Positions 35,733-47,970 of a stretch of DNA of 64,000 bases are shown here, in pieces. How positions within the stretch are numbered: position 1 is the first letter of the stretch; each line of letters starts with the position of its first letter. The notes beneath the pieces are model-generated. The model was not told the origin of the DNA, made no database searches, and saw only the letters and a program-made list of their open reading frames with translations. A program made the translations under genes and the position numbers. This stretch comes from Apostichopus japonicus (taxonomy: Eukaryota > Echinodermata > Holothuroidea > Aspidochirotida > Stichopodidae), in assembly GCF_037975245.1 (NCBI RefSeq), contig NC_092577.1:17907898-17971897 (forward strand). Reading direction: 5' to 3'.

Positions 35733-35990
35733 ACTGATTGGTTGCAGGCTCCGTGATCTTGCCTGGAGGATTGCACACGGTGCCTTGGTGACCAACCTAA
35801 AAAGGTATCATTGGCGATTGGCTGATGGACTGTGCCCAAGGACCGGCTGTGACAGCTTAGGGAGTACCGCTCATGTTTTTTGGCATTATTGCTTTCTTTT
35901 AAACTTATGGGAGTGGTTCCAGACCTGGACCGTTCATGGTCGGTAGGACAGGGCTTTGTTTTATATGAGGCAGACCCGCCAGTTTGTTGT
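35733..35990 (+). mobile_element. LINE ORF2 C-terminal fragment
   Basis: Reads GCRLRDLAWRIAHGALVTNL and the Cys/His block CPRTGCDSLGSTAHVFWH, matching LINE A at 27200-27460, with a small deletion near 35935. It is fused head-on to the inverted LINE B 5' end and stops where a minus-strand LINE 3' end begins. Confidence 0.85.
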
Positions 35991-36146
35991 GTGCTTTTTA
36001 CGTCACCCGCGATGCGGGATCCAAAACGTCACGGCCAAACGGCACTACCGAATCATCCCATTCTGATAAACGAAACTCAGGTCAAGCGAGCTAAAAAAAA
36101 ATGCCCACCGACCTGCAGAGACAAACCCCCAACCACCCACTCAAAC
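35991..36146 (-). mobile_element. LINE 3'-end fragment
   Basis: Begins GTGCTTTTTACGTCACCCGC (the reverse complement of the LINE A 3' terminus) and extends ~155 bp into the 3' UTR of the same subfamily. A severely 5'-truncated insertion in the minus orientation. Confidence 0.8.
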
Positions 36147-36231
36147 ATTCAACAAGAGCCTAAGGGCATATATGACAATACACATAATATTATGAAGCAA
36201 GATTGGGGTCAAATAGTCCAAGAATAGTCCA

Positions 36232-37771
36232 ACATTATAGCCAACACTTTTGAGATCTAAATATAATTTGAAAATGTTCCACCACCCCATTCACAACTTG
36301 TCCCAAAATATCAACCGTGTCACACCTTGGCATTGGGAGTTAGTTGCATTAAATGTCGAAAAATTAACTTTCAACTTGTATACGTAACTTCACACACAAA
36401 AGTCACCCATGGTCTCAAAAATGTCAATGGGTTGACCTAAATATAGCATCAAAACTAAAAATTGAAACATTTTTTCTTTGCCCATTTTCTCCGCCCAAAA
36501 AACTATTTTTTTTAACATTAGCTGACCTTTCATGACCTTGAATCACATGACCGGTAAGTTTGAAAATATTCCCCTATACCATTCGCAACTTGTCCAAAAA
36601 AATCAACCTTGTCACACCTTGGCAATGGGAGTTATTGCATTAAATGTCTGAAAATTAACTTTTACCTCGTATAACTTCGCACACGAAGGTTACACGGGGG
36701 TCAACCCATTGACAGTTATGATTGGAAGGTACCTTTGACATCTGAAAATAGCATCAAAACTATCAAAATCCACAAAACACAAAAAGGTCACAAATTGAGG
36801 TCAAGGGTCACCCAGATGCAAGTCGACAATTGGATTACATTGAACAATCTCCCAACCCTAACGGACAATTTGTTCTGAAGTTATCGCAAAAATACTACTT
36901 TTTTATCATTAATTGACCTTTGGTGACCTCGGATCACATGACCCTTAAGTTTTAAAATATTCACCTATACCATTTGCAACGCGTTTCAAAATATCAACTG
37001 TGTAACACCTTGGCAAAGGTCACCTTGGGTCAACTTATTGACATTTTTTAACGGTGAGATCTAAATAGAGCATCAAACAAACTATACAATTCCCAAAAAA
37101 ATTTCTTTGGCCATTTTCTCCTCTCAAAATATTCCTTTTTTTTAACATTTATTGACCTTTGGTGACCTCGGATGACATGACCGTTAAGTTTGAAAATATA
37201 CCCCTATACCATTTGCAACTTGTCCACAAATATCAACCATATCACACCTTGGAACTGGGAGTTATTGCATTAAATGTCTGAAAATAAACTTTGACCTCGT
37301 ATAACTTAGCACACGAAGGTCACAGCCACGAAGGTCAACCCATTCACATTTTGGATCGGAAGGTACCTTTGGTATCCAAATCTAGCATCAAAACCAAACA
37401 TTTTCTTTTTTGCTCGTTTCCTCCCAAAATAAGCAATTTTTTTCTAATGTGACCTTCGCCTTTCACCTTTTGACCTTGGTTTCAGATGTAGTTTTAATCT
37501 CCTGATTCCAAAAATCAAAACGACAAGTCTGTACAACTATCCTAACTCCGACCTAAAAACTTTGACCCCATGTAACTTCGCACATAGCAAATAGCATCAA
37601 AACTGTAAATATCCCCCAAAACACGTAAAGGTCACCAGAGGTAAAATTTAGGTCAAGGGTCACCCAAATGCGGGTCGACAACTGGATTACATTGAAGCAA
37701 CTCCCAACCCTAATGGACATTTCGTTCTCAAGTTACCACAAAAATACTACTTTATCATTAATTGACCTTGG
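36232..37771 (+). repeat. Dispersed GGTCA-rich repeat, copy 3
   Basis: Internal blocks match copies at 2632 and 39872 (TTGACCTTTGGTGACCTCGGATCACATGACC; CACACGAAGGTCACACGGGG), repeating about every 300-390 bp. Neither terminal edge is present. LINE C interrupts it at 37772 in the middle of the word ATTGACCTTTGG. Confidence 0.75.
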
Positions 37772-38884
37772 TCAAGCGAACCCAACGACCTGCAGAGACA
37801 AAACGCCGAACCCCCCACTCAAACATTCCAAAAAAAAAATAGAAAAGGACGACCCGCACGCAGCGAAACGAAAAACCCCTCCCCAGCACACCAGCGTCCA
37901 ACTGGCAAATTTCCCCCTAAAAACCACATATATTCCGCCAAACATGTTTTTTTACAATAGAGCAAACAAAAATGATGCGGTGCAACACAGCAACCGAACA
38001 AACTGGAGGGTCTACCACATATAAAATAAAGCCCTGCCCTACCGACCATGAACGGTCTCCCGTAACACGTTCGGTCCAGGTCTGGAACCACTCCCATAAG
38101 TTAACTACAAAGCAACAATGCCAAAAAACATGAGCGGTACTCTCCAAGCTGTCACAGCCGGTCCTAGGGCACTTTCCATCATGGAATCGCCAATGATATC
38201 TTTTTAGGTTGGTCACCAAGGCACCGTGTGCAATTCTCCATGCGAGATCACGGAGCCTGCAACCATCGAACCTTCAATGCACCGAACGCCATACTTCGGC
38301 AGAATGACGTCCCTGGACAAAAGTTGCATTCAAGGCCCTATCCCGCAACGTACTGTGAACGAGGGTCGGCTGTGACAGGGTCAACAGGGGGCAACTCAAT
38401 CAGAGCGGAGCAAATGACACGCACCACCCTGTTTGGAGTACTACTATGCGGTTCTCTGTTGCTAAACAGCGCCGGGACCCATCGACGCAGGTGCAAACCG
38501 CCCCCAAAACGTACAAAATATGAACAAGGCAACCCTGGGTCAGTTACCGCTACAAACAACTGCTTAAATAACAAAAAGGTCAATTTACTTCCCAGATGAA
38601 CCCACCCTTCTCCAGTTTTTGGTACATTACCGCCCTTTTGACAAGCTCTGTACCGCCCGACCAAATAAATGAAAATATCGCTCTCTCCAACCGCACCAGG
38701 ACGCGACGCGGAATTGGATACACCGCGCCCGGGTACCACAAGATGGGCGAAACAAAACGATTAATTACGGTGACTTTCCCTAGGATCGAAAGCCAGCGGG
38801 TGCCAAAGGCTTCGAGCCTGCTCTCAAATACCTCAGCCCTCTCCTGCCAGGTGACGTCACAAGGTGCATCGTAGCCGAACCACA
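37772..38884 (-). mobile_element. LINE C, 5'-truncated LINE A-type fragment
   Basis: On the minus strand, from 38884: WFGYDAPCDVTWQERAEVFE and the RT thumb region, then FSFIWSGGTELVKR, the CPRTGCDSLESTAHVFWHC block (about 38140) and the 3' UTR up to the CTGCAGGTCG word. The last ~100 bp of the 3' UTR are missing. Several frameshifts; dead. Closely similar to LINE A. Confidence 0.85.
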
Positions 38885-39871
38885 CAGAAAACCAAAAATA
38901 CTCATTGAGAGTAAATTTACTTAACAAATGAGTGTCGAAACTATTATTCGAGCTTGCTTAGGTTTGTGTGAGTATTTGTACCATCATGCTATAATTTACT
39001 CATTCGTCCACGCAAGAAACGTAGAATTAGAGCTTTAGAGGTAATAATACTAGCTTCAAATGATAAAACTATTCGCACATTTAAGTTTACCCTGACTCAA
39101 TCGCTTCAGAAATGTCTTACAACAACGAGAGTTGAAGTACACGTTCGTGTTTAACATTACTAGTATTAGAATAATCTCACACGCCGCTTTCAAGGACTAC
39201 TACTTCGTACGATGAATACGTCACTTTCACGCTCACGAAGTTACACGTTACTCAATCCGTCCTCACTTCTTTAGGTGTGGGTGCTTCGTTAAGCATCTAA
39301 GAGTATTTTATTGAAAAGATGATCCAACAGCACTGGTCGTGGACTATACCTAACTATATTGATCAACACATTCAGTTACTTGCAAGGTTACTTGTAAGTT
39401 GTAACGTTAGGATAGCCTACTTGGGCAGCTTTGTCCCGTAGTCTTTGTAGGCTAGGCCTACATTTACTTGTAAGTAGGCATAGACTAGGCTAAAAGAATT
39501 GACTAGGCATATGCCATCTGAGTTGACGTTGTGAACAGCAGTGTGGCAGTTGTTCAACTAAGAAATGACCTGCATATGCTACTAGTACTATTGTTCCACT
39601 TAGCCGAAAGTTTATGACTGCAATAATATATGTGGTTCTGTGTAGTCAAGCCTTACTTAATCCTAACGAGTAGCAATTTCATTGTGTTTGTGCAGGCCCT
39701 AGCCCTGCCAAAGCAGAGTGGGGGCAGGGGGGTATTAACAGTAGGCCCTATAGGGTAATATTGTGAAAGAGATCATACTTGTTATAACTACAGATGTACT
39801 GTTAAAAAAATAACCAGAATGAAAACATTTCATGGTTCATTAGTTCCATTCATAGGGAAATTTCTAACAAA
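38885..39871. other. Non-coding, nothing recognised
   Basis: Unique-looking AT-rich sequence between LINE C and repeat copy 2; no exon, RNA or repeat recognised. Confidence 0.4.
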
Positions 39872-41590
39872 GCCCTAATACAACAACAGTAATTTATCAA
39901 TTGCAACACACATGAGTGTGTGAAGACTATCTACCATTATCATCATACCAAGTTTGACGAAATTCCGACTAGTAATAGTAGCCAAGTAATTGCAATTTGG
40001 AGTATTTCACGTTTGACCCCATGACCTCATTAATATTCATGATATGAGCACCAAAATCAACAGGGTTAATCTACTTACTATGGGCCACCCACTCACCAAG
40101 TATGGTAATGATTGGTCATTCCCTTGTTGAGTTATTGTGCATACAAACTTTTCATAACGAAATAATGCTAGGCCCCCCCCCCCCTTATAAACATGCATGA
40201 TATCAATTGCAACACACATCAGTGTGTGGAGACTATCTACCAATATCATCATACCAAGTTTGACAAAATTCCAATAAATAGTAGCCAAGTTATTGCAACT
40301 TGGGAGTTTTTCACGTTTGACCCGTGACCTCATTAATATTTTTTAACTTTGACCTCGTATAACTTCGCACACGAAGGTCACACGGGGGTCAACCTATCGA
40401 CATTTATGATCAGAAGGCACCTTTGACATCTGAAAATAGCATCGAAACTGTAAAAATCCCCAAAACACGAAAAGGTCACCAGAGGTGAAATTGAGGTCAA
40501 GGGTCACCCAGATGCGGGTCGACAACTGGATTACATTGAAGCAACTCCCAACCTTAACGGACAATTCGTTCTGAAGTTATCGCAAAAATACTAGTTTTTT
40601 ATCATTAATTGACCTTTGGTGACCTCGGATCACATGACCGTTAAGTGTGAAAATATTCCCCTATACCATTTGCAACTTGTCACAAAATATCAACCGTGTC
40701 ACACCTTGGAACTGGGCATTATTGCACCTCATATAACTTCACACACAAAAGTCACCTGGGGTAAACCTATTGACATTTTTGATTGGTGAGACGTGAATAT
40801 AGCATCAAAACTGTAAAAATTCAAACATTTTTTCTTTGCCCATTTTCTCACCCAAAATACTAGTTTTTTAACATTAATTGACCTTTCATGACCTCGGATC
40901 ACATGACCGTTAAGTTTGCAAAATATTCCTCTATACCATTTGCAACTTGTCCCAAAATATCAACCTTGTTACACCTTGGCCCTGGGAGTTATTGCATGAA
41001 ATGTCTGAAAATTAACTCCGACCGAAAACTTTGACCCCTTATAAGTTCGCACACGAAGGTCACACGGGGGGTCAACCTATCGATATTTATGATCGGAAGG
41101 TACCTTTGACATCTGAAAATAGCATCGAAACTGTAAAAATCCCCAAAACATGAAAAGGTCACCAGAGGTCAAATTGAGGTCAAGGGTCACCCAGATGTGG
41201 GTCGACAATTCGATTACACTGTAGCAACTCCCAACCCTAACGGACAATTCGTTCTGAAGTTATCGCAAAAAAACTAGTTTTTTAACATTAATTGACCTTT
41301 GGTGACCTCAGATCACATGACCGTTAAGTTTCAAAATGTTTCCCTAACCAGTTCACAACTTGTCCCAAAATATCAACCTTGTCGCACATTGGCACTGGGA
41401 GTTATTGCAGTTTTAGTATTTTGGGTTTTTGGACCATAACTGACCTTTGGTGACCTTTGTGGGCACCAAAAACAATAGGGTTCATCTACTCACTATGGGC
41501 CACCCACCCACCAAGTTTGATCATGATCAGTCAATCCCTTGTTGAGTTATCGTGCATACAAGCTTAAGCGTCACACACACACACACACGC
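39872..41590 (+). repeat. Dispersed GGTCA-rich repeat, copy 2 (longest)
   Basis: Same left word as copy 1 (GCCCTAATACAACAACAGTA) and same right end (GTTGAGTTATCGTGCATACAA, CA tract). The CACACGAAGGTCACACGGGG block appears at about 40370 and 41050, with a diverged one near 40745, showing internal tandem structure. Directly after the CA tract lies GCCAACCTGAATACATAGGTTCCTTTGCAAGGAACC, whose GGTTCCTT...AAGGAACC arms form a palindrome that may be the true terminus. Confidence 0.75.
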
Positions 41591-42615
41591 CAACCTGAAT
41601 ACATAGGTTCCTTTGCAAGGAACCAATAATACTAGGGGCCTATTATAAGAACAAGTGAACAACCAAATTGCCATGCTACTTGGAAGTTGGAACATCATCT
41701 AGGCTACCTTATTAATATTAGCTTAATACTAATAGGGTACATGACTCTTAATGTAGTAAAGGTCGGGTGAGAAGCAGAAGTAGCTTATCATTGGGTCAGC
41801 AGAGGTAGAAATATACTATTTTTCAAATGTGAAAGTCAGGCACTAGATCTAGGAATTTGAATAAAATTATGCTTAGCCTATATGCCTAATTTCATTCAAA
41901 AGTCAATACAAAGGCCGCTTAGTTGAATCACCATTGCTACAAAATCCTTCACTAAATTCATAAGTGTACCAGTATCAAGTAGTTGATCATGATGAACTAG
42001 GCTGGATGAAATTGAGTGAGAAACGTACATCAAATGATGAATTGTCATATTCTGATGATAAGGAGGGAAGAATAATAAAATTATTGATGTTAGTCAATGC
42101 TCTGTCATGTCCTTCGTGTTATAAACAGATGGTGATCGATGTCTCAGAGTTTTAAAATGCATATAGGCCTAATTTACAGCAGTTAATAGTTTCTCCTACC
42201 TTTTGAAGCTTCCTTTTACTTGTTTTTTAATTTAATTCAGACTACTTTATTCTTCTCAAAGACTGACATTGCCATTGCCTAAAATATTCATAAAGTGCTG
42301 CAAACGTTGATGAATATTGACTACTTGCAAAAGTTTTAACTTTTGTCCTAATTTTGGGCTACAAAATTCTTCTTTTGTCCTGTTTTATCGAGGATTTTGA
42401 TCCTATACTTCAACTGTCACATAGACTTTCACCATAGTCCACTTGTGAAAGCATGCTGTTCAACAGGCCATTGTAGCCATCAGTATACAAAACTGCCTTG
42501 AATCATGATTTTGAATTTAAAGCCATTAGTCAAACATAGGCCCATTGATGCTAATGCGTAAATGTGATTTTATAAATGTTTTAGGCCTACATAGAAAGGT
42601 GTTACTGGATTATAC
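41591..42615. other. Non-coding, nothing recognised
   Basis: About 1 kb without a recognisable exon or repeat other than the palindromic GGTTCCTT...AAGGAACC word at its left edge. Confidence 0.4.
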
Positions 42616-42878
42616 CAAGTTACATTGTGCTTTTTACGTGCTAACAAACGGACACGGACCAAAGGTCAACAAAACCAAAAACAAACCCAGTCTGTAAAGC
42701 AACAACTGAAACCCATCAATCTCTCACTAACGCAGCGTTTAACGTGACGCGAAAAGGGCACGGACCCAAAGGCCAACAGAAGCAAAACAAATAAAACACT
42801 ACAAACAGGCCCCAAAAAGCCAACCCCAAACCACAAAGAGAAAAATTAAACCAACCACACAGCCCCCACACCTACCAA

Positions 42879-45800
42879 CTAACTCACTCCAAATTTCATC
42901 CGGGGAACGCCGTCCCGATAGTAGACGACGGGCTTGCGCCAGCGTCTACGAAAGGCAGTGTCGGGAAGCCGTACATGGTCCGCCTCCATGCGCAACCTGA
43001 TGTCACTCTGCACGAGGGGGACAACATCCTCTGCCCTCCAGACGTCCCCGTCGAAAAGTAGGCGGCATCTGCTGTTCCAGATGTGTCTCCTGATGACAGC
43101 GGCAAACAACAACAGCAGATCCCTAACCCAGGTTGGGCACACAGGGGGCAACAAACCATACAAAACAAAATCACTACTAATGGCCCACTGTGTGCAACCA
43201 ATAACACCAATAACGAAGGCGTGAAACCAATCCCACACCAACCGGACAAAGGGACACTCCAGCAAAAGGTGTTGCATAGTCTCGATGGCTTTACAGCCCA
43301 CACGGGGACAAATCTCATCACCTAATCGCCACCTAGGCGAAAATGGTTAGTGATGAGGACCCCATGTGCAATCCTCCACGCCAAGTCCCTGAGACGGCTA
43401 TCTAGTAACTTGCAACACACAGACCGCCACACATCTGGAGAGATGGCGGTCCGGCAAGCCGACGGGCACACAGGCGCGAGCATTGAACGAAACAATGGTG
43501 GGTATAACACAGAGGGGGCCACGTTCAGCAGAACATGTGGCCCACCCTCTTCTTTGATTCTACGAAGAGAGTCACCAATCTGAGTATAGACCCCAGAAGG
43601 GCGTGTCGCCTTTGGCCGGTTATTGGAAAAGGATCCGGGCCAGTGGTGTCGAAAAAGAAACGAAGGATTTTCAAAAGCAACAAAAACACCTTTCAAGAGG
43701 AGAAAGCGCAGTTTAGATGGTAGGTGGACCAAACCAAGCCCACCGCTCAAGGGGGTCTTATACAGAACGGTCCTTTTGACAAGGTTTGGTTTGCGCTTTC
43801 CCCAAATGAAATCAAAAATGATCCTCTCCAGTCGCACCAAGGCATGATCCGGTGCGGCGATCACCGTACCAGGATACCAAAGGAGAGGAACAATAAACCT
43901 ATTTACAACTGTAACCTTCCCAGGGAGGGAGAGCCACCTGTGACTGAATGTGTCGAGCCTTGCCTCCACCTGATCAGCCTTCTCGGCCCAAGTGGTGGCC
44001 TCCGGGGCACCATAACCTAGCCAGATGCCATTTACCTTGATCATGACATCTGACCAAGTAGCATCGAACGGGAGGGATTGGCCGCGCCAACCTCCCAATC
44101 GCAGCCCTTTGGTCTTGGACTTGTTCAGTCTGGCACCAGTAGCCTCTTGGAAGGTGGTCAAAACCTTCGATAAAGGCTTGAAGGAGGCGAGGTCCGACAC
44201 AATACAAGTGACGTCATCGGCATACTGCACGCATTTAACTCTAGCCCCACCCGGTACGTTGAAGGGTCGAAATCCAAAGCATCTGTCCAGCGAGGTACTG
44301 AGCGTTTCGCTGAAGAGAACATACAACAACGGGGAGAGGGGACAACCCTGACGGACTCCTCTTCGAACCGGGAAGGGACCAGAAGTTAATCCGTTAACAG
44401 TGACAATGCTCGTGACGTCCTTGTATAGTAACGAGACCCAACGAATATATACGGAGTTCAATCCGAAGGACTCTTAAGGTTCTGAACAGGAAGTCGTGAT
44501 CTACCATGTCAAATGCCTTTTCCTGGTCCAGTGAGACCAGTGCACATGGCAAATCACGAACTTTAACAAACTCGATCAAGTCTCTCATCAACCAGAGGTT
44601 ATGTTGAATACACTTGCCTCGCACAGCACAAGTCTGGAGAGGACCTACAATATCCGGCATCACGTCCGATAAGCGATTTCCTAATGCTTTGGCCAGGATT
44701 TTGTAGTCCACATTTAACAGCGTTATTGGACGCCTATTTATAGGGTCCAAAGGGTCTCCCGACTTTGGGAGGAGAACAATATTTCCAACCCGCTGTGTTT
44801 GGCTCATGTAATTCAACTGAAAAGCGGTAGCGAACACATCTCTCAAGTCCCCACCGAGGACCTCCCAGAAGGTCCTATAGAACTCTGCCGGGAGGCCATC
44901 GGGACCGGGGGACTTTCCCTTCTTCATCGCTGCTACCGCTGTCCAGAGCTCACCAACGGAGAGATTCGAGCCCAAGCTATCATTTTTACTCTCAGGGGGG
45001 GCCTTGTCTATACCAGACAACAAGTCCTCCTGGAGATCCTCGCTAACAGCAGCCCTGGAGTACAGGTTCGAAAAGAACGACCCAAATACCCCTAGGACTG
45101 CCTGCGGGCTCTCCACGACGACCCCACCAGGATGACACACTGCCCTTATTCTGCGGTCAACCACAGACTTGGTGTCGTCCCGGTAAAAACGAATAGTGGG
45201 CTTCTCGCCCGCCTCAACAAACTGGATTCTGGCACGCACTCGGGCTCCGTGCAGTTTCTCATCGAGAAACACTCCAAGTGCATGCAGATCAGACGATGAA
45301 CCACCCCTTGCTCTATTGCACAAGGAATGGAACTTGAATCTACGTTGGTGAGCTCTCTCAACACAATACCTGATTGCGAACTGCTTGATGAGGGACTTGA
45401 CCTCGTCCCACCAGACTAACGCATTGGGAAAAGCAGGCTTGAGGGACTGCCATCCTCTGTACTTCTCGACAAATTGCTCCTTGAAGTTTTGCTCTTTAAC
45501 AATTTCCGTGTTCAGCCGCCAAAGTCCCTTCTCCGCATGAAAGGACTCCGGCAGCTGCAAGCGCAAAACAACAGCGTCATGATCAGATAAAGGACATGAA
45601 ATAATCGAGCACCGAGATCGAGGAAACTTGCGCGGGGCATAAAACCTGTCGAGTCTGGATGAAACTGTTCCATCTGGTTTATGCCACGTACAAGCAACCA
45701 CCTGGGGATTTTGGGACCTCCAAACATCCACAAGATCTGTGCTTGACAAACAAGCCTAGCTCAATCATGCCGGTGGTACAATTGGGGGACTCTTTCCTCG

Positions 45801-46269
45801 AACGTCTATCTAACGCAGAGTGAGGGACACAGTTAAAGTCCCCCCCAAGGATACAATTTGCCTTACCCGGTACAAAGCATGGCAACACCGTGAAGAAATT
45901 TTTCCTACATGCTGGCCGGTTGGGGGCATACACATTGCAAACCACCAACTCACCCCGCGTGAGCCTTAAGTGTATGCACACCACCCGACCTTCATGGTCT
46001 TTCTCCACTTTTCCCACACAGTGACACAGTTTTGGGGACACCAAAATGACAGTCCCGCAAGATGCCCCTGATCCAAAGGAGGCATAAAGGCCTCCTCCCC
46101 ACTCCAAGGACCAAAGATGAACATCACTCTCACAAGATATGTGGGTCTCTTGCAAAAGGACCACATCCACTTGGAGCAACTTGCAGAACTGTAAAATCCG
46201 TCGCCTTTTTTGGGTACCCCTCATCCCATTCACATTAAGGGTGACGAGGGATAAGGTGTCTGGTGTCAT
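42879..46269 (-). pseudogene. LINE D ORF2: APE endonuclease + reverse transcriptase (frameshifted)
   Basis: MTPDTLSLVTLNVNGMR begins the APE endonuclease at 46269, with LLQETHIS, NVYAPNRPA, GGDFNCV and, after a frame change near 45720, SDHDAVV. RT blocks: KSPGPDGLPAEFYRTFW, DPINRRPITLLNVDYK, SLDQEKAFDMVD, then after a frame change near 44430 RRGVRQGCPLSPLLY and the catalytic YADDV (about 44220). A last frame change near 43315 precedes the C-terminal 140 codons. Start codons of ORF1 and ORF2 correspond to those in LINE A. Confidence 0.9.
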
Positions 46270-47543
46270 AACCTGCGATGTTTTCCCAATACGGCTCTTT
46301 TCAGGCCCTTAGCGGTGTTTCCCCTTTTCCTACGACCTAGCAGACCTCTTAGCTCCTCGTCACAAGGAACAGGAGGTCCACTAGCGACCATCGTGTCCGG
46401 TATAGTAGAAGCGACTGCGGACAGGGTGGAAGGGCCGCTCGAGTCAGTGAGATCAGAGGCGTGTTTTGTCTCATCAAACCAATCGGAGGACTCCTTAGCC
46501 ACAACTACTAAGGCGAAAGCACAGTCCTCCATTGGCGAGTCCGAATCTGAGCCACTTAATGTCTCTGGCCGGTTGACTCGAGGGCCGACTAGTGTCACCG
46601 ATAGCGGGTACACCGTAGTACACCTGTGTACACCGTAGCTACTGGTGAACCAGTACAAGCGGCATCCTGCTCCGCATGCCACTCCGCTAATACCATCTCC
46701 GCCGTTTTGTCCTGCTCCGCCTTAGTGGGCAGGCTGGCAGTCTCGGCCGGAACGGCAACTTCCTCCAGGGACGAGGTGGAACACGAAGGGGAGTTGAAAA
46801 CCTCCACCGGGGCGCTAGTGTCGGACACTGGTGCGATGAGAGGAGCATCAGGTGATACGGTTTGAAAGGCCGGGACGGGGACCGCTTCAACCACGCCCGT
46901 AGCTACTCTCGCGGCGTATGAGCGGTCTGGGCATAAACGAGCGAGATGGCCCGTTTTCCCACACGAGTTACATACGATATCCCCTTTACACTCGGCCAGG
47001 GTATGCCCAACCTGTAAACAGCGGCTACGCCGCTTGTTCGGGCACAACCTGGCCTCATGCCCTTCCAGCCCACACCTCCAACAAGTGCGAGGCTGGCCCG
47101 GGTATGCAACGTGGGCTCTGTGCCCATTAGCCCACAAGGTAGAGGGGATATCGGACTTGAGTTGTAATCTAACTCGTCTGGTCCCGGTCTTTACACCCTT
47201 ACATTCAAGGAATTCCGGCTCCTCGTAGCCGGTTACTTTCCCAAAACGCCCCAGTGTCCAGAGGGAGATGGAGGACTGTCACCCACACCGAACTGTCATA
47301 CGGTGTGACCTTCAGTCCCTCGACTCCCTCCAACACATGGACGCCTCGGACGCGGCCAGCCTCCGAGGTAAAGCGAACATCAAAACAATTCATACCCCGG
47401 AGAGGTTTACGCTGAAGCGCGTCAACCTCTCCAGGGACTTTTAAACCAACAGAACGCAAAACTTAAAAAACTTGTCCGGGGACGACCTTAGCCTCCCCCG
47501 ATAAACTCAACAATACGATTTTGCTGTCACGGCGAGCCGCCAT
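46266..47543 (-). pseudogene. LINE D ORF1, CCHC protein (disrupted)
   Basis: Starts at the ATG at 47543 (GCTCGCCGTGACAGC context, as in LINE F). A TAA replaces a Ser codon at about 47464, and a ~26-bp deletion near 47258 relative to LINE F shifts the frame. Three CCHC knuckles follow: CWRCGLEGHEARLC, a middle one whose first Cys pair is degraded (RSRCLQVGHTLAEC), and CNSCGKTGHLARLC. Then an acidic/Pro-rich tail. Ends next to the ORF2 start at 46269. Confidence 0.85.
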
Positions 47544-47970
47544 GACAGCTAGGGGTGTGGCAAAGCCACGCACCTATACAAAAACCAAAACGAAGCAAAC
47601 CCAAAACACACAAACTACACTAACACAAACTGCAAAACTAAGGAAAGGCCAACGTAAAAACACAAAAAGGTGTGGTGAACGAAAAGTGGAGAGCAGCCGA
47701 AAACACGTCCGCACTCCACGAGAACTGAACTGAAACAACTGAACTGAACAAACAAGTTACATTTAATCAGTCACTAATACTGCTATCAACAGTCTTATCT
47801 TTAAATAGGTGGAAAACATATTTCGTACGCTCTTTGTAATGATGTTTTGAAATGAACTGTTTCTTTTTCATTTCAGATTTTCATAAACACTGCAGAACGA
47901 CAGTCCTGAAAAGGAGCCAACCATACGCAAAGTAAGCATGGCAGAAAATAGGTGGAATTTAAATTAGCAA

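Larger units (their letters stand above)
42627..47752 (-). mobile_element. LINE D, full-length L1/Tx1-like retrotransposon with 11-bp TSD
   Basis: Bounded by CAAGTTACATT at 42616-42626 and again at 47753-47763. On the minus strand it starts TTTGTTCAGTTCAGTTG..., passes TCTCGTGGAGTGCGGACG, then ORF1 and ORF2, and ends ...CACGTAAAAAGCAC. This is about 5.1 kb, the complete unit of the family. Several frameshifts and a nonsense codon make it inactive as given. Its 3' UTR differs from that of LINE A except for the terminal word. Confidence 0.9.
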
